Below are positions 35,168 to 44,427 of a stretch of DNA of 51,744 bases, in pieces. The notes beneath the pieces were generated by a model. That model saw only the letters and a list, made by a program, of their open reading frames with translations, did no database searches and was not told the DNA's origin. The DNA comes from Ignavibacteria bacterium UBA7675. GTDB taxonomy: Bacteria > Bacteroidota > Ignavibacteria > Kapaibacteriales > UB7675. The position numbers were made by a program, and so were the translations under genes. The stretch lies in assembly GCA_002483085.1 (NCBI GenBank), contig DLHF01000004.1, positions 1-51,744 on the forward strand. The letters are read 5' to 3'. The stretch's first letter is position 1, and every line of letters begins with the position of its first letter.

Positions 35168-35400
35168 TGTGGCACGGGCGTCGTTGTGGCGTTTGGTTGG
35201 TCGCTGTCGCCGGTCGCACGAGCCGGTTGCCGGCTGGCCGCAAGCTACTCGCATGGCAGGTTGCCCAAAGCCGCGATGGAGGCCGATGTCTTTGCATTTG
35301 TTACCGTAGGAACGGTACGAGGACGGGCTTACGATAATAGCCACGAGGCGGCTGTGCCGCGCGGTGCGGAGAAGAAGCGGTTGTGCGGAGGGAGAAGCTC
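35168..35400 (-). repeat. Intergenic repeat, copy D (complete, both boxes)
   Basis: On the minus strand: GAGCTTCTCCCTCCGC, then TTCTCCGCACCGCGC and CCGCCTCGTGG, a spacer with CCGTTCCTACGG, then CAACCGGCTCGTGCGACCGG and CGACAGCGACC, ending GACGCCCGTGCCACA. It lies in the 657-nt gap 34842-35498, behind the terminator of the VWA gene and in its orientation. Apart from this, the kinase leader and the terminator, nothing is recognised in the gap. Confidence 0.8.
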
Positions 35401-35437
35401 TCAACATCTGGTTGCTATAAATGTGTGGCTACAGGGT

Positions 35438-35472
35438 AAAAACAATCAAGCCGGAGCTCTACCCCGGCTTGA
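35438..35472 (-). terminator. Terminator of the VWA / PKD-like T9SS gene
   Basis: On the minus strand TCAAGCCGG pairs with CCGGCTTGA around GGTAGAGCT, followed by TTGTTTTT. It lies 27 nt behind the stop codon. Confidence 0.8.
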
Positions 35473-35498
35473 CTGTGTTGTCTTGCTGATCGCTTGGC

Positions 35499-38400
35499 TT
35501 ATTTGCCGATTACCATCTGGCGTGTTTCGCTAAACGGCCCGGAGGTAAGGCGGTAGTAATACAAGCCCGATGGCAGGTCGGCGATGGGCAGCGCAATATT
35601 GTAGCTGCCTTCTTTCAGCACTTCATCGACGAGCACCATCACCTGCTCTCCAAGAGCATTGTACAGTATGAAGTTCGTCGGGGCGTTGAATGCCACCGAG
35701 AATTCAATCGTTGTTATATCGCTCGCGGGATTAGGAGTGTTCTGCTGTAGGCTAAAGCCTTTGCCCGTATAGCGGATAGCGCGGGACGATGTAATACACG
35801 GCTTCGAGACGGGTATTGTCGTGCCTGTGATCGACGTGGTAACGCAGCCTTTTGCTTCTACAGAAGCGCTGTTTGCTCTGATATCTATTTTACCTGTGGT
35901 AGCGCCTGCCAGCGACAGGTAAGGCCGCATAGTAAATGTACACACTGTGCCGGGTGCAAGCACATCACCAGAACCCCGAAGGACAAGCAAACCATTGCTC
36001 GCCTGCTCATCGGCAGTGATTGACCAGCCACTGGCGGCACCGCCTGCAGCTATAGTGCTCGGGCGGTACTGGAGGCTTTCCATATCATAAGCCAATACGC
36101 ATTCGAACGACGTGATCGTATCCTGCGTGATATCAATGCCCTCTAATTGCAGCATCAGTATATCGTCCTCACCGGCGTCTAACGTTTTTGGGCGTTGCCG
36201 GGCGAGCGAGAATTTTATATCTGCATACGAGCGCACGGTAACGACAACATTGTCGGTAGCGCTGCATCCGTTTTTATCAGTTACTACCACTGTGTAGGTG
36301 GTTGTCTTTACTGGCGAAGCGACGGGGCTGGGCGAAGAGGGATTATTCAGGTCTGTTGCCGGCGACCACATATAAGTGCCTTCGCTGCCTGTAGCCGCGA
36401 GTTGTGTGCTTTCTCCCCGGCAGATAACGGCTCCATCGCCTGCGTCTACTACAGCTTTGGGATAAACCACAACGTTGACGCTGTCGATGCCAATACAGCC
36501 TTCGGGCGATGTGACCACTACAGTGTACATGGTGGTTGCCGCAGGCGACGCCGCAGGAGTGCGCGACGTAGGATTGTCTAATCCTGCCGACGGTGTCCAT
36601 ACTGCTGTTCCGCTGCTGCCGCTCACTGATAGCTGCACCGAACCGCCGGGGCATGTTGCTTGCTCTTCTCCAGCATCAATGACAAGCGCACCGTTTACTG
36701 TAACTGTCACCTCGTCTGTAGCCATGCAGCCGTTCAGATTAGTGTACAGCACCGTGTACACTGTTGTCGACAAGGGCGAAGCGGTGACAATGCGGCTATC
36801 GGTGCGATCCAGCCCTGTTGCCGGACTCCACTGGTACTCACCTTCTTGGCCCTGTGCCGAGAGAACTGTACTTTTGCCGGGACAAATATCTGTATTCTCG
36901 CCTGCGTCCACCACAGCGCGAGGATAAACGGTGACAGTAACAGAATCGGAGGCAGTACATCCGCTGGCTGTCGTTACTGTCAGGTAATATGTCGTTGTTT
37001 GTACTGGTTTCGCTACAGGCGTGCGGATATCTGTTCGGTCGAGTCCTGTCGCTGGGAACCAGCGATAGCTTCCCTCGATCCCTGTAGGCGTAAGCATGGT
37101 ACTGCTGTCCGTGCATACTGCTACGTTTGGTCCAGCGTCGATTGCATTCTGAAGATCGACAACGACCACGGTAACGCTATCCCGGGCGGTACAGGAGCCG
37201 AGCCATGTAGTAACGCCATAGGTAGTTGTAGAAACCGGGTGAGCGACGACCGTTGCCATTGTTACAGGCTGGTCGAGTCCGGCTGTGGGCGACCACGCAT
37301 AGCGGTTGCCATTGCCATTTGCCGAGATTGTTATGCTCTCGCCCCGGCAGATAAACACGGAATCGACTGGTATGCTTACTACAGGGCTCAGAACATTTAC
37401 AGTAACGTCGTCGGAAGCCATGCAGCCGCGTTCGTCGGTATAGAGCACTGTATAGGTTAGGGTAGCCGCTGTGGGTGTTACAATAGGAGTCGCCGATGAG
37501 GGATCGCTGAGGCCTTCTGTGGGCGACCATAGATACGTGCCTTTTGTCGAGCTGCCTGTTGCGCGCAGAGCCACAGTCATACCGTCGCAGATAGTTGTAT
37601 CGCGTCCAGCCGACACTTTTACTATTTTCGGAGGGGCTGGAACATCGTAGGTAAATACTGCTTCTACGCCCAGTGTTTCATTGCGAAGCCGGGCAGTATG
37701 GTGTCGGGTTGTATCGCATACAGGCACTTCCCAGGTAATTTTGCAGGGGGCTTTGCTCAGTTGTGCGCGTTTTGCAATGCGCGCATAGATTGTGCGTACT
37801 TCCTCGCGAGTAACAATGCCGCCATAGGCTTGGCCGCCTGTGTGAAACGCGAGTTGCTGAAGCTGGTAGCTCGGCGCTTCCTTGATAATAATGGGATACA
37901 CAACAATATTGTTGTCCACTACCTCTTGCAGAATAGTCGAGTAGTCGAAATCTCCTGCAGTTGGTGCGCCATCAGAAAGCAGCACCAGTACCCGTTGGTA
38001 GCTCGGGGGCACTCTTTTTAGAAGAGTGATAGCTCCCTCGAATGGATCGAGAAACGCGCGGTTGTAGTTTGTACCTGCCACGTCGATTGGCTTGATTCCA
38101 CCTACTTTTGTACCGAGCAGTATCTTGTCGTTGGAAAAATTAATAAGCACCGTAGATGCGGTGTCGAACACCATGAGCGCCACTCTTGTATCGCCAGCCG
38201 TAAAGTCGACAGCTTTTACAAAAGCGCTCATTCCGGCTGTAGCAAGGTCGATATAAAGCAGGTCATCGTTGATGCGCTCGTTCATCGACTGGCTGCGGTC
38301 GCAAGCTATCACTGCCCACATTGGCAGCGGAGGCTGCGGCGGTGGACACGTAATCGACTGTACCGGTGTGGGCGTCGTGTTCACCTTTAGGGTCAGATCG

Positions 38401-38564
38401 GACAGCGAGACGTCTGGCACGGGCAACCCTTCTGCATCCGCAGTGTAGACATCAGCCGAAATGATCGGGTAGGCAGAAACATCAACATTCTTTACAGTGA
38501 TGGACTGGGAGAACACAGCAACAGGCAAACAGAACAGAATACATAGCAGTAACTTTAGTCGCAT
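35499..38564 (-). CDS. Secreted VWA protein with six PKD-like repeats and T9SS sorting domain
   Basis: A 1021-residue surface or secreted protein. Signal peptide MRLKLLLCILFCLPVAVFSQ; VWA domain (~80-275) with metal site ACDRSQSM, GTNYNRA and LLSDGAPTAG. Six tandem ~77-residue modules follow (~320-790), each with Asp-Ala-Gly, Cys, WSPA.GLD and TT.YTV....GC.A.D.V.V.V (two Cys per unit, likely disulfide). A cohesin-like or related beta domain (~800-920) precedes the T9SS C-terminal domain (NTPNPASDITTIEFSVAFN ... LPSGLYYYRLTSG). The architecture suits a cell-surface adhesin. AAGGAG precedes the start. Confidence 0.88.
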   Translation of the reverse strand: MRLKLLLCILFCLPVAVFSQSITVKNVDVSAYPIISADVYTADAEGLPVPDVSLSDLTLKVNTTPTPVQSITCPPPQPPLPMWAVIACDRSQSMNERINDDLLYIDLATAGMSAFVKAVDFTAGDTRVALMVFDTASTVLINFSNDKILLGTKVGGIKPIDVAGTNYNRAFLDPFEGAITLLKRVPPSYQRVLVLLSDGAPTAGDFDYSTILQEVVDNNIVVYPIIIKEAPSYQLQQLAFHTGGQAYGGIVTREEVRTIYARIAKRAQLSKAPCKITWEVPVCDTTRHHTARLRNETLGVEAVFTYDVPAPPKIVKVSAGRDTTICDGMTVALRATGSSTKGTYLWSPTEGLSDPSSATPIVTPTAATLTYTVLYTDERGCMASDDVTVNVLSPVVSIPVDSVFICRGESITISANGNGNRYAWSPTAGLDQPVTMATVVAHPVSTTTYGVTTWLGSCTARDSVTVVVVDLQNAIDAGPNVAVCTDSSTMLTPTGIEGSYRWFPATGLDRTDIRTPVAKPVQTTTYYLTVTTASGCTASDSVTVTVYPRAVVDAGENTDICPGKSTVLSAQGQEGEYQWSPATGLDRTDSRIVTASPLSTTVYTVLYTNLNGCMATDEVTVTVNGALVIDAGEEQATCPGGSVQLSVSGSSGTAVWTPSAGLDNPTSRTPAASPAATTMYTVVVTSPEGCIGIDSVNVVVYPKAVVDAGDGAVICRGESTQLAATGSEGTYMWSPATDLNNPSSPSPVASPVKTTTYTVVVTDKNGCSATDNVVVTVRSYADIKFSLARQRPKTLDAGEDDILMLQLEGIDITQDTITSFECVLAYDMESLQYRPSTIAAGGAASGWSITADEQASNGLLVLRGSGDVLAPGTVCTFTMRPYLSLAGATTGKIDIRANSASVEAKGCVTTSITGTTIPVSKPCITSSRAIRYTGKGFSLQQNTPNPASDITTIEFSVAFNAPTNFILYNALGEQVMVLVDEVLKEGSYNIALPIADLPSGLYYYRLTSGPFSETRQMVIGK

Positions 38565-38686
38565 GGCACTCCTTTTGCTATAGTTACTTTAAAAGTAGAA
38601 TTGTCAAAGTCAGGATATCAGCGCTGAAAATAACCGCTGGCAGTACGGAGTGCAATGGAAAAAAGAACGACCTTCCAAAACAACAC

Positions 38687-38716
38687 AAAAAAGGCGGGAT
38701 ATGGATGTCCCGCCTG
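38687..38716 (-). terminator. Terminator of the Asp-box propeller gene
   Basis: On the minus strand AGGCGGGA pairs with TCCCGCCT around CATCCATA, followed by TTTTTG. It lies 24 nt behind the stop codon. Confidence 0.88.
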
Positions 38717-38740
38717 TAGAAAAGAGGTATGAATCCGGAG

Positions 38741-40987
38741 TTATTTGCGAACTACTGTACCCGATTGTACGAGAGTACCGGCTGTAATTCGATAGGTGTA
38801 CAGGCCGGGTACAAGGCTGCTGCCGTCAATCACCAAGGTGTTATTCCCGATCCCCTGATGCGCTGCAACTACCGTCCGTACCTCATTTCCAAGGATGTCG
38901 AAGATTCGCAGTGTGACGTCGGATGCGGATAGCAGAGCATAGCTTATGGTAAAGTGTTCTGCAAACGGGTTGGGATATGCCGCTGTAGCTCCAAGTTCTG
39001 TTGCTGGCTCGCTGCTTACATCGGTAGATATGGCTTCTGTGAGCTTGTAAATTCTGCCATTGCTGTGCGAAATATACGGCGTGTCGCCAGTGCCGAATGC
39101 CATGGAGAACACTACTACTGCGTCGCCGTTAAAGGGCAGACCCGTGATAATTCTCGTTTTTTCTGTGCTTCCCTTTTCCATCAGGTACACATTGGCCATC
39201 GTGTACACGAAGTACGTGTTGCCCGCCGCATCAAAATACGTCTGGGAATATCCCTCGCCGTCGAACGCTTTCCAAGTAATGCCGTTGTCGCTGCTTACAA
39301 AAAGAGTGTCGGCGCTGTGCTGGCGGAAATAGAGATTGCCCCGTGGATCGGTAGACAATTGCGGTGGTGACGTGATGCTGAGTTCTCTCGGGGCTACAAC
39401 ATTAGTCCAGGTTTTCCCGCCGTCGTCGGAGCGTCTAAAAAACATATCAAACATTTCGTTCATGCCCGCAGTGAAGATTGCGCCAGTAGGCAATACTGCC
39501 GTCGAGCCGAAGATGCTGTCGATAGCTTGCCACGTAGCGCCATTGTCGGTAGAGAATAGCAGAGAACTGGGATTTATCATGCCAGCGCTTTCGGTAAGTG
39601 CGTACAGTTTGCCGCTGTTGTCGATAAAGAACGACCCGATACCAGTCCAGTTGGCGCTGTCGTTGATCAGGCCGGAACCAAAGGGCTGCCATGTCGCGCC
39701 GTGGTCGGTAGAGCGGTACAGAGGCGATGTGCCGCTCTGTACAACACCAATTGAGCCCAGCAGAAGATCGCCGTTCGGCAATTCCGTAATTGCGCGCATT
39801 TGCGGCTTGAGCTCACCGAACATAGCGGTGTTCCAGCTCGCGCCGTCGTCGTCCGTGTATTTCATTTTGCCATTGGCTCCGCCTGTGGCAAAGAGTCTTC
39901 CAGTGCTCGCTGTGAACAGATTCAGTCGGTCGGTAGATACAAGGCCGCCGTTGAGGCTCTGCACTGCTGGCTGCCGTGTGGCGTTGTAGCTTATTATACC
40001 GTGTGTCTCGGTGGCAAAGACAACGCTGCCATCTTTGAGAATAACCATCTCATAGGGGCTCGCATGGGCAAGCGCTGTGTCTAACAGTTTCCATGTTTTC
40101 ATACCATCTGTCGAAATGTAAATGCCTTCTCCATTGTAGCTCTTGGAGTCGTACACAGTAGCATACACATTGTTCGTAGCTGGGTCGATGCTCAGGATTT
40201 GCACGCGTGAGTCCTGTGCGGGCAGGCCAGTTGTTCCCACCGTAAAGTCCGCCCAGTTCGCTCCTCTGTCGTCCGAGACAAAGACTGGGTATTCGCGGAT
40301 CACTTTGCCGTCGGTGATTGTGTACGTTTCTGTAAACGCATACACTTTGCCGTTGGCGTCCACAAACATCGGCCCTATGCCGGGAAGTGCCGCCCGGTGA
40401 GCCCAAGCAGTACCGCCGTTGTCGGAGCTCATTACTTCGCCTGCTTGATTATTGCCGGTAAGGGTCAGGACAGTACCACCCGATAAAAATGCGTAGTAAT
40501 AAGTGTATTTCTCGGGATGTGTACGCTGCCATCCGCCGTTTAAGCTCATGATATACGTTCCGGCGAAAATTCTGTCGGTCTCTACAAGTGGGTACACATT
40601 GCCCGCACCGCCGCCTAAACCAGTATGGGGATTTACCTCGAAGCGATCCCAATTCCAGGTGTTTCCGCCGTTCATCGACCAGTAAATTCCCGTGGATGTA
40701 CTTACTATCACCACGTTTGGCTTGCCGGGGAAGGTCGCAACGTCTGTAATTCCTCCCCAGATGCGGTCTTCGCCTATAATTGCCCATGTCGTGCCATTGT
40801 CAGTCGATTTGTACACATAGTCGCCTATGCCGATGTACAGAATGCCGTTATCACTGGCGGCTACGTTTTGCACAGGGCCGTCGAATGCAAGGGGCGGCAG
40901 AGGTTGCCAAGTCTTTTGTCCGGCAGTAGCCGATATCACAGCGAGGCACCACAACCACAAGGCACAAGAGAAGAAACGATATTTCAT
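38741..40987 (-). CDS. Asp-box (BNR/sialidase-like) beta-propeller protein with T9SS sorting domain
   Basis: A 748-residue secreted protein. Signal peptide at the start (FFSCALWLWCLAVISATAG). Ten Asp-box motifs of the S-x-D-x-G-x-x-W type can be counted, for example STDNGTTW, SMNGGNTW, SDDRGANW, STDHGATW and SDDGGKTW, indicating one or two beta-propellers similar to Ycf48- or sialidase-type folds. No sialidase catalytic set (Arg triad, Tyr-Glu) is evident, so a binding role is more likely than hydrolysis. The last ~80 residues are a T9SS C-terminal domain (AYPNPFAEHFTISYALL ... VPGLYTYRITAG). GGAGA precedes the ATG. Confidence 0.87.
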   Translation of the reverse strand: MKYRFFSCALWLWCLAVISATAGQKTWQPLPPLAFDGPVQNVAASDNGILYIGIGDYVYKSTDNGTTWAIIGEDRIWGGITDVATFPGKPNVVIVSTSTGIYWSMNGGNTWNWDRFEVNPHTGLGGGAGNVYPLVETDRIFAGTYIMSLNGGWQRTHPEKYTYYYAFLSGGTVLTLTGNNQAGEVMSSDNGGTAWAHRAALPGIGPMFVDANGKVYAFTETYTITDGKVIREYPVFVSDDRGANWADFTVGTTGLPAQDSRVQILSIDPATNNVYATVYDSKSYNGEGIYISTDGMKTWKLLDTALAHASPYEMVILKDGSVVFATETHGIISYNATRQPAVQSLNGGLVSTDRLNLFTASTGRLFATGGANGKMKYTDDDGASWNTAMFGELKPQMRAITELPNGDLLLGSIGVVQSGTSPLYRSTDHGATWQPFGSGLINDSANWTGIGSFFIDNSGKLYALTESAGMINPSSLLFSTDNGATWQAIDSIFGSTAVLPTGAIFTAGMNEMFDMFFRRSDDGGKTWTNVVAPRELSITSPPQLSTDPRGNLYFRQHSADTLFVSSDNGITWKAFDGEGYSQTYFDAAGNTYFVYTMANVYLMEKGSTEKTRIITGLPFNGDAVVVFSMAFGTGDTPYISHSNGRIYKLTEAISTDVSSEPATELGATAAYPNPFAEHFTISYALLSASDVTLRIFDILGNEVRTVVAAHQGIGNNTLVIDGSSLVPGLYTYRITAGTLVQSGTVVRK

Positions 40988-41223
40988 AGAGATTCTCCGG
41001 AAGGTAAAATGTATAATTGCACATGTTCAGCATTGTGTTCGAGATAAAATAATCCGCGTCGCCTGCTAAAGTTTCTTCCGTTTTTAGTGCGTTTTTTAGA
41101 AGTCTACCGGCTGTCGTTTGCCCGAACAGCGTGCAGGGCCTGTGCTTGCCGGGCAATCCTTCTGCTGCGGAGAAGCGGTACTTTGTATGAGTAACCTGTC
41201 GTGCCAGTGCCTCGAAAAGGATG

Positions 41224-41419
41224 TGTGGCACGGTGGTGATTTTATATTATCGCAGTCCAGGTGACGGCGTAATGAGGCGTCCGCGTATGATGGCGTAATG
41301 AGGCGTCCGCGTAGTGACGGCGCTTGAGCCGTCACTACTACGCGATTAGGGCCGGCCAGCCACGCGGCGGTTGTGCAGCGCGGTGCGGAGGCCGACAGCA
41401 AGGCCGGAGACCGAAGCGC
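41224..41419 (-). repeat. Intergenic repeat, copy G (left box plus terminal sequence, interior replaced)
   Basis: On the minus strand: GCGCTTCGGTCTCCGG, GGCCTCCGCACCGCGC, CCGCCGCGTGG, and a terminal CACCGTGCCACA. The normal right-box interior is replaced by a short tandem repeat and hairpin (41266-41337). It lies 31 nt behind malQ in the same orientation, in a 463-nt gap that otherwise shows nothing recognisable. Confidence 0.65.
41266..41337. repeat. Nested 22-nt direct repeat and 10-bp hairpin inside copy G
   Basis: The 22-nt unit beginning GGCGTAATGAGGCGTCCG occurs at 41266-41287 and again, identical, at 41292-41313. It is followed by a perfect hairpin, TAGTGACGGC (41312-41321) pairing with GCCGTCACTA (41328-41337) around GCTTGA. 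This interrupts the repeat where other copies have the right box. Confidence 0.7.
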
Positions 41420-41450
41420 ACACGCAAAGGATGTGTGTGATTGCAGGGGG

Positions 41451-42956
41451 TTATCGGTTGTACAGATACGCGAGGAATCGCAGCCAAGTGGCGTGCTCGT
41501 GTAGAGTTTCCCGGGCGAGTCGGTATTCCCAGTTGTCGTCGGGGCGTCCCGGCAGGTTCATGCGGGCTTCTGTGCCAAGCGCGAGGATGTCTTGCATTGG
41601 TACAATAGCGAGCACGGCAGTAGACGCAAGGGCTTCTCGCACAAGAGCACGGCATACATTGTCGGCACCTGTCGTTCGCAGGTATTCGTGCAAAAATCGC
41701 TGTTGATCATCAGGCAGAGCGGTGTACCAACCCACCGTCGTGTCGTTGTCGTGTGTACCTGTGTACACAATGCTATCGGGTGTAAAGTTGTGCGGCAGGA
41801 AGTAATTGTCGGGCTCGCCGCTACCATAGCCGAACTGAAGCACGCGCATTCCGGGAAAGCGGAAATGCCTTCGCAGTTCGTGCACTCCTTCGGTAATCAT
41901 TCCGAGGTCTTCGGCCAGCACGTGCAGCGCGCCGAAATGCCGCACAAGCGATGTAAACATTTGCTTGCCGGGTACTTTTTTCCAGCGGCCTTTTGTTGCA
42001 TCGGGCGCACCGGATTTTATTTCGTAAGAAGCTTCAAAACCGCGAAAATGGTCGATGCGCACGAGATCATACAGAGCAAACATCCGCGCAAAGCGCAGCT
42101 TCCACCAGCTAAAATCGTCGGCTGCCATCGCTTTCCAGTCGTAGTGCGGATTGCCCCACAATTGTCCCTTTTCGGAAAAGTAGTCCGGCGGAACTCCAGT
42201 AACTACTTCGGGCGAGCCGTCGCTGCGAAGCCGGAACATCGGTCTATTGGCCCATACGTCGGCAGAGTCGTAGGCAAGAAATATGGGGATATCGCCGATG
42301 ATTTTCACACTGCGCTCTGCTGCATACGCTTTCAGGCTGCACCACTGCCGGTGGCATTCAAATTGGAGGTATTGCTGGAGCCGTATGTCGTCGGCAAGAG
42401 CAGTTGCATAGCGTGCCATTGCCTCGCGATTGCGGAGCCGGATTGGCTCTTCCCATTCGTTCCACGGTTTGTTGCCGAAGAGCTTTTTCAGAGCCATGAA
42501 CATCGCGAAGTCGTCGAGCCAGTGCTGCTCGCGCTTGCAAAACTCTGTAAACTCCGTTTGCTCCTGCTGGCCTGCCTGTGTGCGAAATCGGTGGTAGGCA
42601 GCGGTAAACAGCGCGTACTTATAAGCGGAAGCTGCTTGGTAATCCACGCGGTCGGTGGGGAACTCCGGCACTGTGCCCAACTCTTCTTGGTGAATATAGC
42701 CGCGATTGCACAGCATTTCCACGCTGAGAAGCAGCGGGCTTATAGCGAAAGCCGAGTACGAGGAGTATGGGCTGTTGCCATAGCCCGTGGGCGCCAGAGG
42801 TAGCACCTGCCAGAGCTTTTGAGCAGCTTCGGACAGAAAATCGACAAAAACGCGAGCTTCATCGCCGAAGTCGCCCACGCCGTAGCGCGAAGGCAGCGAT
42901 GTAATGTGCAGGAGTATGCCCGATGCCCGTTGCAATGTTGCTGTCGGAATATTCAT
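41451..42956 (-). CDS. malQ: 4-alpha-glucanotransferase (amylomaltase)
   Basis: A 501-residue GH77 enzyme that transfers alpha-1,4-glucan segments in maltodextrin or glycogen metabolism. The start RASGILLHITSLPSRYGVGDFG is characteristic in parts (ASGILLHITSLPSRYGVGDF). Catalytic residues are the nucleophile D302 in RIDHFRG, acid/base E349 in LAEDLG and D403 in GTHDNDT. Length is that of the bacterial single-domain form. The ATG at 42956 is preferred over a TTG seven codons upstream. It follows the nitrilase gene by 27 nt, so the two are likely co-transcribed, though no functional link is obvious. Confidence 0.95.
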   Translation of the reverse strand: MNIPTATLQRASGILLHITSLPSRYGVGDFGDEARVFVDFLSEAAQKLWQVLPLAPTGYGNSPYSSYSAFAISPLLLSVEMLCNRGYIHQEELGTVPEFPTDRVDYQAASAYKYALFTAAYHRFRTQAGQQEQTEFTEFCKREQHWLDDFAMFMALKKLFGNKPWNEWEEPIRLRNREAMARYATALADDIRLQQYLQFECHRQWCSLKAYAAERSVKIIGDIPIFLAYDSADVWANRPMFRLRSDGSPEVVTGVPPDYFSEKGQLWGNPHYDWKAMAADDFSWWKLRFARMFALYDLVRIDHFRGFEASYEIKSGAPDATKGRWKKVPGKQMFTSLVRHFGALHVLAEDLGMITEGVHELRRHFRFPGMRVLQFGYGSGEPDNYFLPHNFTPDSIVYTGTHDNDTTVGWYTALPDDQQRFLHEYLRTTGADNVCRALVREALASTAVLAIVPMQDILALGTEARMNLPGRPDDNWEYRLARETLHEHATWLRFLAYLYNR

Positions 42957-42983
42957 GTTGTCACCGCTGGTAAACAATTGCTA

Positions 42984-43835
42984 CTACTTGTTGCCAGCCT
43001 GTTGTGCAATAGCTGCCGCAGGCTGGGTAAGCATGGAATACATTTCCGGGCGTCGGTCGCTCATAATGTCGTTCAGGGGGTTGAACGACTTGTCGTGAGT
43101 TTTTCCCGGCTCGATATCGGCGTACAGTACAACATCGCCTTCCGGCTCTGCTTTTGCGAGCTCGGCACCATTGTAGCCGTACACTGTTGAATTGCCCTTG
43201 AACACCACTTCTTCGCCGCCGCCCTGCTCGCTGCCTGCGCGGTTGGCCACAGCGATATACAGTTTATTCTCAATAGCGCGCGCTGGCATTACTAACCGCC
43301 ACGCATCGGTGACGAGATTAGACGGGCATACAATCAGCTCGGCGCCCTGCAGCGCCAGCGCGCGCGAAGCCTCGGGGAAGCGCCAGTCGTAGCAGATCAT
43401 CGGGCCTACGCGCAGATTGCGAGCAGTGTCGTGCACCACAAAAAAGCCCGTGTTGCCTTCGTCGAAGCAATAGCGCTCTTTGTAGAAAAGGTGGGTCTTC
43501 CTATACACTACAGGTTGCGACTCTTCTGGCCTGATGATGAGAATAGAATTGTAGATATGTTCGCCGTCGCTTTCTACAAAGCCCGCAACCACAAGCGCAT
43601 TCTTCCGGCTGGCTATGTCGCGGAAAAATTCATGGGTTGGGCCAGTAGCTGGCTCGGCATAGCCCGCAGACTCCGCTCGCGACTGAAAAAAGTAGCCAGT
43701 TGTGCAGAGCTCGGGGTAGATAATAACATCGGCTTGGATATCAGCCGACAAGGCTTTTAAACGCCGGAAATTTTCCTCTTTATCGCCGAAAACGGGAGAG
43801 AATTGAACAGTTGCAAGGCGCAGCGATGTACACAT
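42984..43835 (-). CDS. Carbon-nitrogen hydrolase (nitrilase superfamily)
   Basis: A 283-residue amidase-type enzyme. The Glu-Lys-Cys catalytic triad is E42 (IIYPELCTTGYF), K113 (YRKTHLFY) and C148 (GPMICYDWRFPE). LRLATVQFSPVFGDKEEN is the typical N-terminus and sets the ATG at 43835; a GTG eleven codons upstream is less likely. Substrates of close families include omega-amides and N-carbamoyl compounds, and none can be assigned here. The C-terminus ends in an Ala-rich tail after the usual domain. Probably first gene of a nitrilase-malQ operon. Confidence 0.9.
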   Translation of the reverse strand: MCTSLRLATVQFSPVFGDKEENFRRLKALSADIQADVIIYPELCTTGYFFQSRAESAGYAEPATGPTHEFFRDIASRKNALVVAGFVESDGEHIYNSILIIRPEESQPVVYRKTHLFYKERYCFDEGNTGFFVVHDTARNLRVGPMICYDWRFPEASRALALQGAELIVCPSNLVTDAWRLVMPARAIENKLYIAVANRAGSEQGGGEEVVFKGNSTVYGYNGAELAKAEPEGDVVLYADIEPGKTHDKSFNPLNDIMSDRRPEMYSMLTQPAAAIAQQAGNK

Positions 43836-43953
43836 AGAAGTAGTAGGCAATTGATAAAAAACGAGCACAATAATAGCGAAAATTCCGCTTACAGAGCGCA
43901 GAGCTCCTGAAGTAGCTGTAGTTTAGGGAGCAAAATCCGCTGGTGTGATGTCT

Positions 43954-44222
43954 CGCTTCGGTCGTTGCGCTTGCTGTGAGTCTGAGTGGTCATAAGCTCG
44001 TCTGTTCCTACCGTCATGCTGCTCGGGCAAACGCACCGATCAGCAATTATCAAATAATGCGCCGACGAGCGCCGCGTGGCTGTTTTACCCGTCGTTTGCA
44101 CCTTGGTTCTGCGAGAAACCGCAGGGAATGCAGAAATAGCGGTAGGCGGTGGGCAGGCCGCAAGCGGTATATGCGACCGGTGACAGCGACCAACCGGATG
44201 CCACAGCGGTGCCCGTGCCACA
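43954..44222 (+). repeat. Intergenic repeat, copy C (complete right box, degraded left box)
   Basis: The left end has CGCTTCGGTCGTTGCG and, later, GAGCGCCGCGTGG; a CTGTTCCTACCGTCATG segment between them resembles the GTTCCTACG spacer of copies D and E. The right box has GGTGGGCAGGCCGCAAG, TATGCGACCGG and TGACAGCGACC, ending GTGCCCGTGCCACA. It sits in the divergent 592-nt gap between the nitrilase and the lipoprotein gene; nothing else is recognised there. Confidence 0.7.
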
Positions 44223-44427
44223 GAGAATGTGTATTGGTGTTGTTGGAGTGTGTACCTGTAAGAAGTGGGAACAGAAAGCGTTAGAGATATAAGGCCGCGC
44301 GAAAATGCACATGCTTTTCTATGTGAATTCCCGTAATTTGTAGTTCAGCATTCGTAGGAGGTGAGAGTGCCTGTGCGAGTGCTGTGTGTGGATATAAGTT
44401 TTTTACTTTTTGCGGAGTGCTTTTTCT

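Noticed and set aside
41266..41313. Short direct repeats considered as a CRISPR array
   Set aside because: Only two 22-nt units separated by 4 nt, no spacers of uniform length and no cas genes.
41592..42803. 403-residue open frame on the plus strand
   Set aside because: It lies wholly antisense to malQ, which has all catalytic residues; no domain is recognisable in it.
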